The notes under the pieces were generated by a model. That model was not told the DNA's origin, made no database searches, and saw nothing but the letters and a program-made list of their open reading frames with translations. Below, piece after piece: positions 41,301 to 53,617 of a stretch of 64,000 nt of DNA (its first letter is position 1; the number at the start of each line of letters is the position of its first letter). This stretch comes from Rutidosis leptorrhynchoides (lineage: Eukaryota > Streptophyta > Magnoliopsida > Asterales > Asteraceae), in NCBI RefSeq assembly GCF_046630445.1, contig NC_092341.1:288538001-288602000 (forward strand), in the 5' to 3' direction. The position numbers and the translations under genes are program-made.

Positions 41301-42110
41301 AGTACTGCCTACCATCCACAAACTGATGGGCAGAGCGAAAGGACGATACAAACGCTTGAAGACATGCTACGAGCATGTGTTATTGATTTCGGAAATAGTT
41401 GGGATCGACATCTACCGTTAGCAGAATTTTCCTACAACAACAGCTACCATTCAAGCATTAAGATGGCTCCGTTTGAAGCACTTTATGGTAGAAAGTACAG
41501 GTCTCCGATTTGTTGGAGTGAAGTGGGGGATAGACAGATTACGGGTCCGGAGATAATACAAGAAACTACCGAGAAGATCATCCAAATTCAACAACGGTTG
41601 AAAATCGCCCAAAGTCGACAAAAGAGCTACGCTGACATTAAAAGAAAAGATATAGAATTTGAAATTGGAGAGATGGTCATGCTTAAAGTTGCACCTTGGA
41701 AAGGCGTTGTTCGATTTGGTAAACGAGGGAAATTAAATCCAAGGTATATTGGACCATTCAAGATTATTGATCGTGTCGGACCAGTAGCTTACCGACTTGA
41801 GTTACCTCAACAACTCGCGGCTGTACATAACACTTTCCACGTCTCGAATTTGAAGAAATGTTTTGCTAAAGAAGATCTCACTATTCCGTTTGATGAAATC
41901 CAAATCAACGAAAAACTTCAATTCATCGAAGAACCCGTCGAAATAATGGATCGTGAGGTTAAAAGACTTAAGCAATACAAGATACCAATTGTTAAGGTTC
42001 GATGGAATGCTCGTAGAGGACTCGAGTTCACCTGGGAGAGTGAAGATTAGATGAAGAAGAAATACCCGCATCTATTTCCAGAAGATTCGTCAACACCTTC
42101 AACAGTTTAA
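37518..42110 (+). pseudogene. Element 2 gag-pol region (broken)
   Basis: Gag starts [16 protein letters not shown] at 37518. Then follow the gag core, an asparagine-rich linker (about 38262-38448), CCHC knuckles (CYKCGKLGHIIRNC), protease ([11 protein letters not shown]), reverse transcriptase ([13 protein letters not shown]), RNase H ([11 protein letters not shown]), integrase ([13 protein letters not shown]) and a chromodomain region ([11 protein letters not shown], then KVRWNARRG). Chromodomains in this clade steer integration to heterochromatin. The region has about four breaks. It is nearly the same as the gag-pol of element 1 in the opposite orientation. Confidence 0.86.
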
Positions 42111-42130
42111 AATTTCGGGACGAAATTTAT

Positions 42131-42145
42131 TTAACGGGTAGGTAC
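42131..42145 (+). other. Probable plus-strand primer region, element 2
   Basis: TTAACGGGTAGGTAC directly precedes the TGTAGTGACCCG start of the 3' LTR. It is less purine-pure than usual tracts. The same sequence precedes the 3' LTR of element 1 (minus strand, 14844-14858). Confidence 0.5.
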
Positions 42146-44537
42146 TGTAGTGACCCGAACTTTTCCATGGTTATATATATTAATTGAGATTGATATTTAC
42201 ATGATTAAATATTTCCAACATGTTAAGCAATCAAACTTGTTAAGACTTGATTAATTGAAATAGGTTTCATATAGACAATTGACCACCCAAGTTGACCGGT
42301 GATTCACGAACGTTAAAACTTGTAAAAACTATATGATGACATATATATGGATATATATATATATAGTTAACATGATATTATGATAAGTAAACATATCATT
42401 AAGTATATTAACAATGAACTACATATGTAAAAACAAGACTACTAACTTAATGATTTTTAAACGAGACTTATATGTAACGATTATCGTTATAACGATATTT
42501 AATGTATATATATCATATTAAGAGATATTTATACATCATAATATCATGATAATATAATAATTTAAAATCTCATTTGATATTATAAACATTGGGTTAACAA
42601 CACTTAACAAGATCGTTAACCTAAAGGTTTCAAAACAACACTTACATGTAACGACTAACGATGACTTAACGACTCAGTTAAAATGTATATACATGTAGTG
42701 TTTTAATATGTATTCATACACTTTTGAAAGACTTCAAGACATTTATCAAAATACTTCTACTTAGCAAAAATGCTTAAAATTACATCCTCGTTCAGTTTCA
42801 TCAACAATTCTACTCGTATGCACCCGTATTCGTACTCGTACAATACACAGCTTTTAGATGTATGTACTATTGGTATATACACTCCAATGATCAGCTCTTA
42901 GTAGCTCATGTGAGTCACCTAACACATGTGGGAACCATCATTTGGCAACTAGCATGAAATATCTCATAAAATTACAAAAAATATGAGTAATCATTCATGA
43001 CTTATTTACATGAAAACAAAATTACATATCCTTTATATCTAATCCATACACCAACGACCAAAAACACCTACAAACACTTTCATTCTTCAATTTTATTCAT
43101 CTAATTGATCTCTCTCAAGTTCTATCTTCAAGTTCTAAGTGTTCTTCATAAATTCTACAAGTTCTAGTTACATAAAATCAAGAATACTTTCAAGTTTGCT
43201 AGCTCACTTCCAATCTTTTAAGGTGATCGTCCAACCTCAAGAAATCTTTGTTTCTTACAGTAGGTTATCATTCTAATACAAGGTAATAATCATATTCAAA
43301 CTTTGGTTCAATTTCTATAACTATAACAATCTTATTTCAAGTGATGATCTTACTTGAACTTGTTTTCGTGTCATGATTCTGCTTCAAGAACTTCGAGCCA
43401 TCCAAGGATCCGTTGAAGCTAGATCCATTTTTCTCTTTTCCAGTAGGTTTATCCAAGGAACTTAAGGTAGTAATGATATTCATAACATCATTCGATTCAT
43501 ACATATAAAGCTATCTTATTCGAAGGTTTAAACTTGTAATCACTAGAACATAGTTTAGTTAATTCTAAACTTGTTCGCAAACAAAAGTTAATTCTTTTAA
43601 CTTGACTTTTAAAATCAACTAAACACATGTTCTATATCTATATGATATGCTAACTTAATGATTTAAAACCTGGAAACACGGAAAACACTGTAAAACCGAA
43701 TTTACGCCATCGTAGTAACATCGCGGGCTGTTTTGGGTTAGTTAGTTAAAAACTATGATAAACTTTGATTTAAAAGTTGTTCTTCTGGGAAAATGATTTT
43801 TCTTATGAACATGAAACTATATCCAAAAATCATGGTTAAACTCAAAGTGTAAGTATGTTTTCTAAAATGGTCATCTAGACGTCGTTCTTTCGACTGAAAT
43901 GACTACCTTTACAAAAACGACTTGTAACTTATTTTTCTGACTATAAACCTATACTTTTTCTATTTAGATTCATAAAATAGAGTTCAATATTAAACCATAG
44001 CAATTTGATTCACTCAAAACGGATTTAAAATGAAGAAGTTATGGGTAAAATAAGATTGGATAATTTTTATCATTTTATGGGATGTGTATTGAAATATGAA
44101 ATCTTGTGGTCTATTGTTACGATTTGATATATATAGGTTAAACCTATAACTCACCAACATTTTTGTTGACGTTTAAAGCAAGTTTATTCTCAGGTGAATA
44201 CTAAGAGCTTCCGCTGTTGCATACTAAAATAAGGACAAGATTTGGAGTCCATGTTTGTATGATATTGTGTAAAAACTGCATTCAAGAAACTGATTTCGAT
44301 GTAACATATTTGTATTGTAAACCATTATGTAATGGTCGTATGTAAACAGGATATTTTAGATTATCATTATTTGATAATCTACGTAAAGCTTTTTAAACCT
44401 TTATTTATGAAATAAAGGTTATGGTTTGTTTTAAAAATGAATGCAGTCTTTGAAAAACGTCTCATATAGAGGTCAAAACCTCGCAACGAAATCAATTAAT
44501 ATGGAACGTTTTTAATCAATAAGAACGGGACATTTCA
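42146..44537 (+). mobile_element. Element 2, 3' LTR (short form)
   Basis: 2392 bp, with intact ends TGTAGTGACCCG and GGGACATTTCA but about 0.86 kb shorter than the 5' LTR. Target duplication GTCCC follows, then the last 30 bases of the LTR of B. Confidence 0.85.
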
Positions 44538-44542
44538 GTCCC

Positions 44543-44572
44543 GATCAACTGAAATGGAAACAGGGTCTTACA
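44543..44572 (-). mobile_element. Element B 5' LTR, outer end
   Basis: Matches 9243-9273 at the end of B's other LTR, ending TCTTACA. It marks the outer right border of B; the next base belongs to element C. Confidence 0.8.
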
Positions 44573-45100
44573 ACGGGGGTTACGTAATGCCTAACAGCCC
44601 CGTAATAATCTAAAAACCTTATTTCTCACCCCAACTAATGAATTCATCACTTGTGGGAATGTTTTATTTAGTAGTTGCAATCCTATGTTCTTTTTCTCGA
44701 TTTGGTGAGAAGCGAACATTACTAACCCGTAGACATAACATGCTTCTTTATGTTGCATGTTTGAAGCTCTTTCTAAAGAACGAAGTCTTATGTTGGGATA
44801 GGTAGAGTCAAAATAGGCTCTCAACCCGTAGCGTAAAATTGCATCTGGGTTCCTTGCATTCAATGCTTTAAAGAAAACACGGCTTAACTTATGGTCTCCC
44901 CAATGTGATATACCTCATCTATCAAAGGAAAGCCTTTTATTAATTAAGGAATTCCTGGAACGTCTTTCAAATGTTTGACAAATTAATTTCATCATAAATA
45001 GTTGTGCCGATGAATTCTGACCGACTCTAGACAAGATTTCATCAATCATATCCCCTGGTAGGTCTTCTAAAATTTTTGGTTGTCTATCCTTAACGTCCAT
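44573..45100 (-). pseudogene. F-box ORF of element C, cut by element B
   Basis: Starts MDVKDRQPKILEDLPGDM at 45100 with the same F-box pattern (DEILSRVGQNSSAQLF), then the conserved NPDAILRYGLRAYF and NMQHKEACYVYGLVMFASHQ stretches. It ends where B inserted, and is also broken within. It is clearly diverged from the copies in elements 1 and 2, which shows that the F-box gene has been carried by this family for some time. Confidence 0.75.
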
Positions 45101-45238
45101 TGTGTGTTTTATACTGTAAAATAGATAAGGATTAGATTTGTAAAAGATAATTAACAAACAATACAAGCAATTTTTACATATAACATAAAAATACAAGCAC
45201 GCTACAACACATATATTACACAACATGATTACAACTCT

Positions 45239-45898
45239 TTATTCCGACTCACTCGTTTCTTCCTCCTTGGACTTGGTTCGTTTTGCTAACTTCCTAGGGA
45301 TATATGGTGCTCCTCTAATGCGAGCCGTCGTTTTCACAAATGGTTTAGAAAACCCTGGTGGCTTAGATGTTCCCGGGTAATAGTGAAAGTTTAAGAAATA
45401 CGGGTGTTTACGGTACACCCCATCAGGGTATTTCATGTTAACGTAGAGTTCATCGGGGTTGGAATTAGGTTTCTCTATTTTGATACCTTTTCCCTTATTA
45501 TTTTCTTTTGATTTTTCAAATTGGATCGAGGTAATTTCTATAACATCATCGGAATCTTCATCGGGATCCGATTCATCAGAAAATTTGTAATTTTCCCAAT
45601 ATTTTGCTTCCTCGGCGGAAACACCATTGACCATCTTTAACTTTGGTCCATTGGTTGAGGCTTTTCTTTTATTTAACCGTTTTTCTGTAGTTATTAATAT
45701 TTCTTCCTTCGGAACCTCTTCTTCTTCCGGTTCCTCTTCTTTCGGTTCCTCCACTTCCGGTTCCTCCTCTACCGGTTCCTCCTCTTCCGGTTCCTCCTCT
45801 TCCGGTTCTTCCTCAAGAATTTGTGAATCTTCCCAAAATATGTTCGACTCTTCATTATTATTAGGTGAATCGATGGGATTTGTACTAGAGGTAGACAT
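45239..45898 (-). CDS. Acidic accessory protein of element C
   Basis: 219 residues, open throughout. It shares with element 2 the start (MSTSSTNPIDSPNNNEESN), a longer glutamate/proline repeat region (EEEPEEEEPEEEEPVEEEPE), a basic patch (EKRLNKRKAS), the block MVNGVSAEEAKYWENYKFSD, the lysine stretch NNKGKGIKIEKPNSNPDELY and the C-terminal PGTSKPPGFSKP with ARIRGAPYIPRKLAKRTK. It has an additional aromatic segment (YRKHPYFLNFHYYPG) between the last two. Acidic repeat number varies between copies while the flanking blocks are conserved. Function unknown. Confidence 0.68.
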   Translation of the reverse strand: MSTSSTNPIDSPNNNEESNIFWEDSQILEEEPEEEEPEEEEPVEEEPEVEEPKEEEPEEEEVPKEEILITTEKRLNKRKASTNGPKLKMVNGVSAEEAKYWENYKFSDESDPDEDSDDVIEITSIQFEKSKENNKGKGIKIEKPNSNPDELYVNMKYPDGVYRKHPYFLNFHYYPGTSKPPGFSKPFVKTTARIRGAPYIPRKLAKRTKSKEEETSESE

Positions 45899-46094
45899 CT
45901 ATCACACAATATCAAACACGTTAAGAGATTAATATATCACATAATATTTACATGTTAATAATATGTAGTTTCCAAAAAAAAGTGTTAAACAATCGTTTTT
46001 AAAGAAAACACGGTCGAAGTCCAGACTCACTAATGCATCCTAACAAACTCGGTAAGACACACTAATGCAATTTTCTTTTTCTCTAAGACCAACG

Positions 46095-46107
46095 CTCAGA
46101 TACCAAC
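46095..46107 (-). other. Primer-binding site, element C
   Basis: The minus strand reads GTTGGTATCTGAG next to the LTR, corresponding to the methionine-tRNA site. Confidence 0.7.
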
Positions 46108-49100
46108 TGAAATGTCCCGTTCATATCGATTATAAACGTTCCATATTAATTGATTTCGTTACGAGGTTTGACCTCTATATGAGACGTTTTTCAAAGACTG
46201 CATTCGATTTTTAAAACAAACCATAACCTTTATTTTTATCGATAAAGGTTTAAAAATATTACGACGATTATCAAATAATGATAATAAAAAATATAGCGTT
46301 TTCACACGACCATTACATAATGGTTTGCAATAATATTACACAACAAAATAAGTCTTCGAATGTAATTTTTAAACAACATTATACAAGCATGGACTCCAAA
46401 TCTTGTCCTTAATTTATATGCAATAGCGGAAGCTCTTAACAATCACCTGAGAATAAACATGCTTTAAACGTCAACAAAAATGTTGGTGAGTTATAGGTTT
46501 ACCCTATATATTTATCAATCGTAATAATAGACCACAAGATTTCATCTTTCAATAACATGCAATCTGCATAAAAATCATTCATACGATTGAATACCTGGTA
46601 ACCGACATTAACAATATGCATCTAGAATATCCCCATATATAAACATCGAAGTACTAAAGCAGTTCAAATTCTCTGACTGGGGCGTGTCAAAGCCCATAGA
46701 TCTATCTTTAGGATTCGCGTCAATTGGTGGCAATTATAATAAACACTAATTCTTAGGTTACCAAGTTCAACAAGGGCAATATCCAGTATAACGATTCAAC
46801 ATAGAATGTAGTTTCAATTACTTGTATCTATTTTGTAAATCATTTTCAAAACTGAATGTATTCTCATCCCAAAAATATTAGATAGTAAAAATGGGACTAT
46901 AACTCACTTTCACAAATTTTCACTTCATCGGAAAATAAGACTTGGCCACGGGTCGATTCACGAACCTATAACAAATATGTACATATATATCAAAGTATGA
47001 TCGAAATATATTCACAACATTTTTTATTACATTTTAATGATTTAAGTTTGTTAAGTTAGCAGTCCAACGTTAGTAATCTACAACTAGTTGTCCACAGTTA
47101 GATGTACATAAATAAATCAATATATATTATCTCGAATCAATCCACGACCCAGTATATACAAGTCTCAGGCTAGATCACAACTCAAAGTATATATATTATT
47201 TTGGAATTAACGTCAACCCTGTATAGCTAACTCAAGCATTACTGCATATAGAGTGTCAATGGTTGTTCCCAAATAATATATATAGATGGGTCGATATGAT
47301 ATGTCAAAACATTGTATACGTGTCTATGGTATCCCAAGATTACATAATGTATGTTAGAATACATGTATAATACAATATAAGTTAGTTGAGTTATTATTTG
47401 TATACATTTGTTACAAATTTCACGTAGCTATAACAAGCAAAATTATCCAATCTTGTTTTACCCATAATTTCTTCGTTTTAAATCCGTTTTGAGTGATTCA
47501 AGTTGCTATGGTTTCATAATGAACTAAAATTTATGAAACTAAACAGAAAAAGTATAAGTTTATAGTCAAAAATACAGGTTACAAGTCAATATTGTAAGAG
47601 GTAGTCATTTCCGTCGAAAGAACAACGTCTTGATTACCATTTTGAAAAAAATACTTCCGCTTTGAGTTTAACCATGATTTTTGGATATAGTTTCACGTTA
47701 ATAAGAAAAATCATTTTCCCAAAAGAATAACTTTTAAATCAAAGTTTATCATAGTTTTTAATTATCAAACCCAACACAGCCCGCGGTTTTACTACGACGG
47801 CGTATGTCCGGTTTTACGGTGTTCATCGTGTTTCCAGGTTTTAAAACATTAAGTTAGCATATCATATAGATATAGAACATGTATTTAGTTGATTTTAAAA
47901 GTTAAGTTAGAAGGATTAACTTTGTTTGCGAACAAGTTTAGAATTAACTAAACTATGTTCTAGTGATTACATATTCAAATCTTCGAATAAGATAGTTATA
48001 TATATATGAATCGAATGATGTTATGAACATCATTACTACCTTAAGTTTAGTAGGTAAACCTACTGGAAGTGACAAAAATTGATCTAGCTTCAAAGAATTC
48101 TTGGATGGCTTGAAAGTTCTTGAAGTAGAATCATGACACGAAAATAAGTTCAAGTAAGATTTCCACTCGAAATAAGATTGTTATAGTTATAGAAATTGAA
48201 TCAAAGTTTGAATATGAGTATTACCTTGAATTAGAAAGAATCTTACTGTAAATAAGAATGATTTCTTGAGATTGGATGATCACTTAAAATGGATTTGCAA
48301 GATTGGAAGTAAGCTAGTAAACTTGAAAGTGTTCTTGATGTGTTCTTGAGTAGTTATTTTGTAAGTTGATATAGGTTAGGATTTATGAGCTAGATTGAGC
48401 TAGATTATGAAGGAAATGATGAAGAACACTTAGAACAATGGAAGAACGCTTAAGAGAGAGTAATTTGATTCAAGAAAATTGCAAAGTGAATGTGTTTGTG
48501 AGTGCCATCATTCACGTGAACTTAGTCTCCCCATATAGGCTCCATTAGTTTGTAATTTTGTGAGATATTTCATGCTAGATGTTAAATGATGGTTCCCACA
48601 TATTTAGGTAACTCACAAGGGCTGCTAAGAGCTGATCATTGGAGTGTATATACCAATAGTAAATACATTTAGAAGCTGGGTATTATACGAGTACGAATAC
48701 GGGTGTATACGAGTAGAATTGTTGATGAAAATGAATGAGGATGTAATTGTAAGAATTTTTGTTAAGTAGAAGTACTTTGATATGTGTCATTAAGGCTTTC
48801 AAAAGTGTATCAATACATATTAATACAATACATATGTATACATTTTAACTGAGTCGTTAAGTCATCGTTAGTCGTTACATGTAAGTGTTGTTTTGAAACC
48901 TTTAAGTTAACGATCACATTTAATGTTGTTAACCCATTGTTTATTACATCTAATGAGATGTTAAATTATTACATTATTAATGGTGTATCCTATTGTATAC
49001 ACGCATAAAGGCATAATGATCGCATGAAATTAGCATCAGGAACACTGAGAATAACAGTTTTGTGAAACTATCCGACCAGCGTTCTCCGCTGTGCAGGCTG

Positions 49101-49209
49101 CTTCCGTCTTGCATAAGCCCTGAAGGCCACCTAGCGCTTAATCCCTAGCCGGAGAGCGCCCCATTCAGCGCATATTTCGGGTTACGAGTAACAGAACATA
49201 TCATCATCT

Positions 49210-49253
49210 GACACGTGTCCCCGAACAATCCGGTGGATCTATCACTATAAATA
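49210..49253 (+). promoter_or_regulatory. G-box and TATA box in LTR of fragment E
   Basis: GACACGTGTC (49210-49219) is a palindromic G-box of the kind bound by plant bZIP and bHLH factors. TATAAATA (49246-49253) lies 27 bases further on, in the expected order for a polymerase II promoter. A CT-rich leader (TTTCTCTCTCACATATTAC) follows near 49320. Confidence 0.6.
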
Positions 49254-49555
49254 GACCCCTTGGGTCGTCATTTTATTCATTCAGACATTCTGACAACTTG
49301 TGAGCAGAGATTTTACCTTTCTCTCTCACATATTACTTTCTCTCACTAGAAGTCATCCGGCTAACAGCTTAACGCTAAATGGACAGAAGATTGATTAAGC
49401 CACCCCACAAGTTTCTATACTTGTGAACCGGGTCTGCAGGGATTATTTCCCGATGGTAAACATCAATCGGCAACACTCCCCCCACTTTTAGCTAGATACT
49501 TCTAGTATTGTGTTGATACACTAAGCCTTACCTCATAAGGAAATAGGTGTTAACA

Positions 49556-50805
49556 ATGGCGCCATCCACTAATGTTAAGAACACGCGGAAAGGAAAAGGA
49601 ACAAAAACAACTGAGGCCCCATCCACGGGTGTGCTCGAAAAATCCAACAATATATTAATTGACAACGTGGAAATTTATCCGTTAATGCCTGAAGGGGATG
49701 TACTTATTCAGCCAACGGAGGATACAATTGAAGAAACAGTTGCTGAAACTGCAGAAAGGCTTAAACGCTTGGCAACTAATTCAGAGAAAAGGCCAGTAAT
49801 AGAAGAAACAACAACCAAAAGTGCAGAAAGGCTTCAAAATCTTGTTACTAATCCAGAGAGGCGACCATTGATACAACCACGACGATGTCCATCATTTATA
49901 CCTTTTCGACGGATGGCGGATGGCAAAGACAAGCAAATCATGAAGAAGCAATCTATATCAAAGTACAAGTTATCCAGACTACTTGACAAGTTGGGCAGTC
50001 TTATTGATGATTCTGAGGATGATAATGACTTGAGCTATATTAATAACGATTCTGACGATGAGATTGATGAGAAAGATGAGTTCATGTCTGAGAAGCAAAC
50101 AGTATTGCTTTTAAATGACATCCTTAAGCAGACAGCTCCGGCAAAGTATAAGCAATGCTTAGCGCAGCCCGCTGTCCGTGATGTGGCTGTGGATAATTTT
50201 TTCGCTCTAATCAGTGGAGAACGAGCTACAAAACCACCAGCTATGGCAGAGTCCACTCAATGCTTCATTGATCGAATTGCTAACTATCCATTGCCCAGAA
50301 ATCTTGGCATACCGGCAATTGGAGTTTATGATGGTACTACAGATCCTGAAGATTTTCTTACTATGTTTGAAGGTGCAATGAGGTTGCAGAATTGGGATGA
50401 CGAGGTAGCTTGTCATATGTTTCCAATGGTGTTGTAGAAAATGGCAAGGGAATAGTTTGCTAGCTTACCGTCAAGGAGTATTACAAGTTATTTGGATCTT
50501 CGTGCGAAGTTTGTTATACAATATCAAAATCTTCATAGCTGCACCTTGACACATCTTGATGAACATGAGATAACGATGCATCATAATGAGCCCTTGAGTA
50601 ATTTCATGAAGAGATATACGCTTGAAGCACAAAAGATACCTGATTGTCCAGAGTCACAGCTAGTGTCTGGCTTTATTTTCTGCTTGGATCAGCGAAGGTT
50701 TAGTACACTTGTTCATACGTTAAGGTATGACCTGCCAAAAACTCTGCACCAGGCATTGGAAGTTGCACAAAAGCATGTCCGAGCCGACGAGCAGAAAATA
50801 AATCA
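49556..50805 (+). pseudogene. Gag region of fragment E (broken, truncated)
   Basis: Opens MAPSTNVKNTRKGKGTK, with two copies of an ETAERLKRLATN-like segment, then an acidic stretch, then a typical retrotransposon gag core (GVYDGTTDPEDFLTMFEGAM, later LDLRAKFVIQYQ and HNEPLSNFMKRYTLEAQKI). It is broken (about one or two breaks) and truncated where the LTR of C resumes. No zinc knuckle or pol is present. Confidence 0.65.
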
Positions 50806-50836
50806 TGATATTATGATGTATGAATATATCTTAATA

Positions 50837-50919
<83 letters not shown>

Positions 50920-51222
50920 TGTCGTTACAACGATAATCGTTACATATATGTCTCGTTTCGAATTTCTTAAGTTAGTAGTCTTGTTTTACATATGTAGTTC
51001 ATTGTTAACATATACTTAATGATATATATAATTATCATTTTATCATGTTAAATGTAGTGTAACAATATCTTAATATGATACATATGTATTTAGTAAGACA
51101 TTGTTATAACGATAATCGTTATATATATCGGTTCAAGTTTCTTAAATCAATAGTCTCATTTTTATGTATATAACTCATTGTTAATATACCTAGTGAGATA
51201 CTTACTTATCATAATATCATGT

Positions 51223-51327
<105 letters not shown>

Positions 51328-51490
51328 ATATATATGTCATCATATAGTTTTTACAAGTTTTAACGTTCGTGAATCGCCGGTCAACTTGGGTGGTCAATTG
51401 TCTACATGAAACTCATTTCAAATAATCAAGTCTTAACAAGTTTGATTGCTTAACATGTTGGAAACATTTAATCATGTAAATATCAAATTC

Positions 51491-51549
<59 letters not shown>

Positions 51550-51573
51550 CATGAAAAAGTTCGGGTCACTACA

Positions 51574-53617
51574 AGAAAAGTCAACTGAAAGTCCAAGTCA
51601 ACTGAAAGTCATCTCAAAAGTCAACCTTGGTCAAACTTAGTCAACATTGAAATTCAAAGTGTAAATGATATTAATAAGATAAGTTATAATGTTATTTAAA
51701 GTCATACTTGTATAATCATGTCATATCATAAGTTTAATTAAATTAAATTGAATTATCAAGTTAACATAAGTTTAAATGATATAATTAATATAACATAAGT
51801 ATTTAATTAATTAATTAAATATTAATCATAACATATGTATTATTAATTAATAATAAATTATTAATCATATCATAAGTATTATTAATTAATAATGAATTAT
51901 TAATCATATCATTAGTATTTTAATATAATTATTAAACCTTAAGTATTTAATAATTAAATAATAATTAAGTCTTATAATAAATAAATAAATAATATTTATT
52001 ATAAGTCTTGATATAATAATCTCATAACATAAGTTTAGTACTTATCATAAGTATTTTTCATTAATAATAAAAGTATTATTAACCATAAGTTTAATTATAA
52101 GAATAATTAAATCATAATATAATTATTAAATGATATAATAAATATATATCATAAGTCTTAATTAAGAATAATTACTTCTATATCATAAGTAATTTAATTG
52201 TAATGCAAATCATTATTTATAACCTAAGTTTCAATTTTTATAACCATAAGTTTAATTAAAAGTTCGCCGGGTCATAACTTGAGCCTCGGGTGTTGGTTTT
52301 TGACGAATTTTATATATATCATCGTCTAACCAACCAACCCGACACATTAGTGCACTCAAGAACACCCTAAGATCAGTTCATAAGTCGTGACATACAGCCA
52401 TGAACCAACCATTGCTTTAATCTGTTTCAAAAACTTGTTTTAGCCATTCCGGGTGATCCGTGGCTCGGATTTCGATGACCCGAACATGAATGTTCATCCA
52501 ATCATCAATCCTAACCCAATGGTACACCATAGAGGCTCCAAAAATGGTCATAAAGTCGGACCCCATCTGATCATACAAGCTTTTACATTTCAATTTCATC
52601 AAAACACTAAAACAAACATAACTTGTGATCCGAAACTCGAAATAACATGAATCCAAAGCCTAAAATTATTTTCTTGATGAGAGGAACTCATTTATACACT
52701 TTATATAACCAAAAACATCTATTAAGTATACTGATTTTAATAAAAAGTCTGCTGTCCACAATTGATCAAACCGAAAACATAGCAAATTGAGTACGCATAA
52801 TAACATCAATACAATCATACACAAGTACTATAACATCATCATACATACAAAATCAGTAAAAATAAATAAAAATTGAAAAGTTAGGGTTTATGATTATACC
52901 CTAATCAAAGAACAAGTTGTAAGAGCTTGTAGATCTTGAAATGGAGAACCCGATGAGATAAAAAGCCCCAAATCTTCAAGTATAAAATTGTTGAAGATGA
53001 TGATGATATTGGTGATGGTGGTGAACGACCATGGGAGGAGGAAAAGGAGAGAAAAATGATTTTTAGGTTAAAATAAAATGTAGTAGTGTAAAGGAGTGTA
53101 AGTATCATGATTAGGTTAATAGTTTAGCAAGTTGGCAAAACCACCCCTCCCCCCTAGGATTTCGGCCGAAATAGAGAGGAGGATGGGCTCCTCTTAGCCC
53201 ATTATGAAGTAATGTGTGATAACTTGTGGCCCGAAAGCACGAACGGATCCCGATTCGCGAAAACACGGCTACGCGATTGAATATTCGGGAAGAACACGCA
53301 CACGCGACAAATATAATATAGAAATATTTTATAATCTCATATGATATAGAAATATCATAAATAAAATAATTCGGATTCGAAAATCGCGAAAGTCTGATCG
53401 TTGATTTGAAAACCAAAACGATTTACCGGATAGAAATCTAAGATATACAGAAACGTACAATTCTAAATACGAACACATATATTCATATAACATATGATAA
53501 GGAATATATTATTATTAAAATAATAATATAAGTCATAGAAATGACGTGACACGAATACCATTATACAGAAGTTAAATATAGACAGTAAAGAATAACGGAA
53601 AAAGTAGGGTCGTTACA
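51574..53617 (-). mobile_element. LTR F, partial (Ty3/gypsy)
   Basis: Begins right after the outer end of C and ends GGGTCGTTACA at 53617. Read on the minus strand it starts TGTAACGACCC, a common plant gypsy LTR start, and has a pyrimidine-rich leader-like stretch near 52900-53050. C inserted into it; its other part is left of the window. No polypurine tract or primer-binding site adjoins 53617, so this is the outer border of the stack. AT-rich repeats of the type ATTAATTAATAA fill 51780-52150. Orientation is inferred. Confidence 0.5.

Larger units (their letters stand above)
32291..44537 (+). mobile_element. Element 2: Ty3/gypsy chromovirus (Tekay/Del-like) with F-box and acidic ORFs
   Basis: Plus-strand element of 12,247 bp with target duplication GTCCC (32286-32290 and 44538-44542), inserted in the 5' LTR of B. 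Order: 5' LTR (32291-35543), primer-binding site, acidic ORF (35753-36352), F-box ORF (36493-37176), hairpin, gag-pol with chromodomain (37518-42110), 3' LTR (42146-44537). It is the same family as elements 1 and C. The 3' LTR is about 0.86 kb shorter than the 5' LTR; elsewhere the two differ at roughly one per cent by eye. Gag-pol carries about four breaks, while both accessory ORFs look whole. Confidence 0.88.
48981..50805 (+). mobile_element. Fragment E: LTR plus gag of another Ty3/gypsy element
   Basis: A probable LTR (48981 to about 49523) starts TGGTGTATC and ends GATACACTA, nearly inverse to its start. It carries a palindromic G-box and a TATA box. A gag gene follows from 49556. The fragment ends near 50805, with no second LTR before the LTR of C resumes, so it is truncated. 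The lineage is not certain; the gag resembles Tat/Athila-side gypsy elements. Confidence 0.65.
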
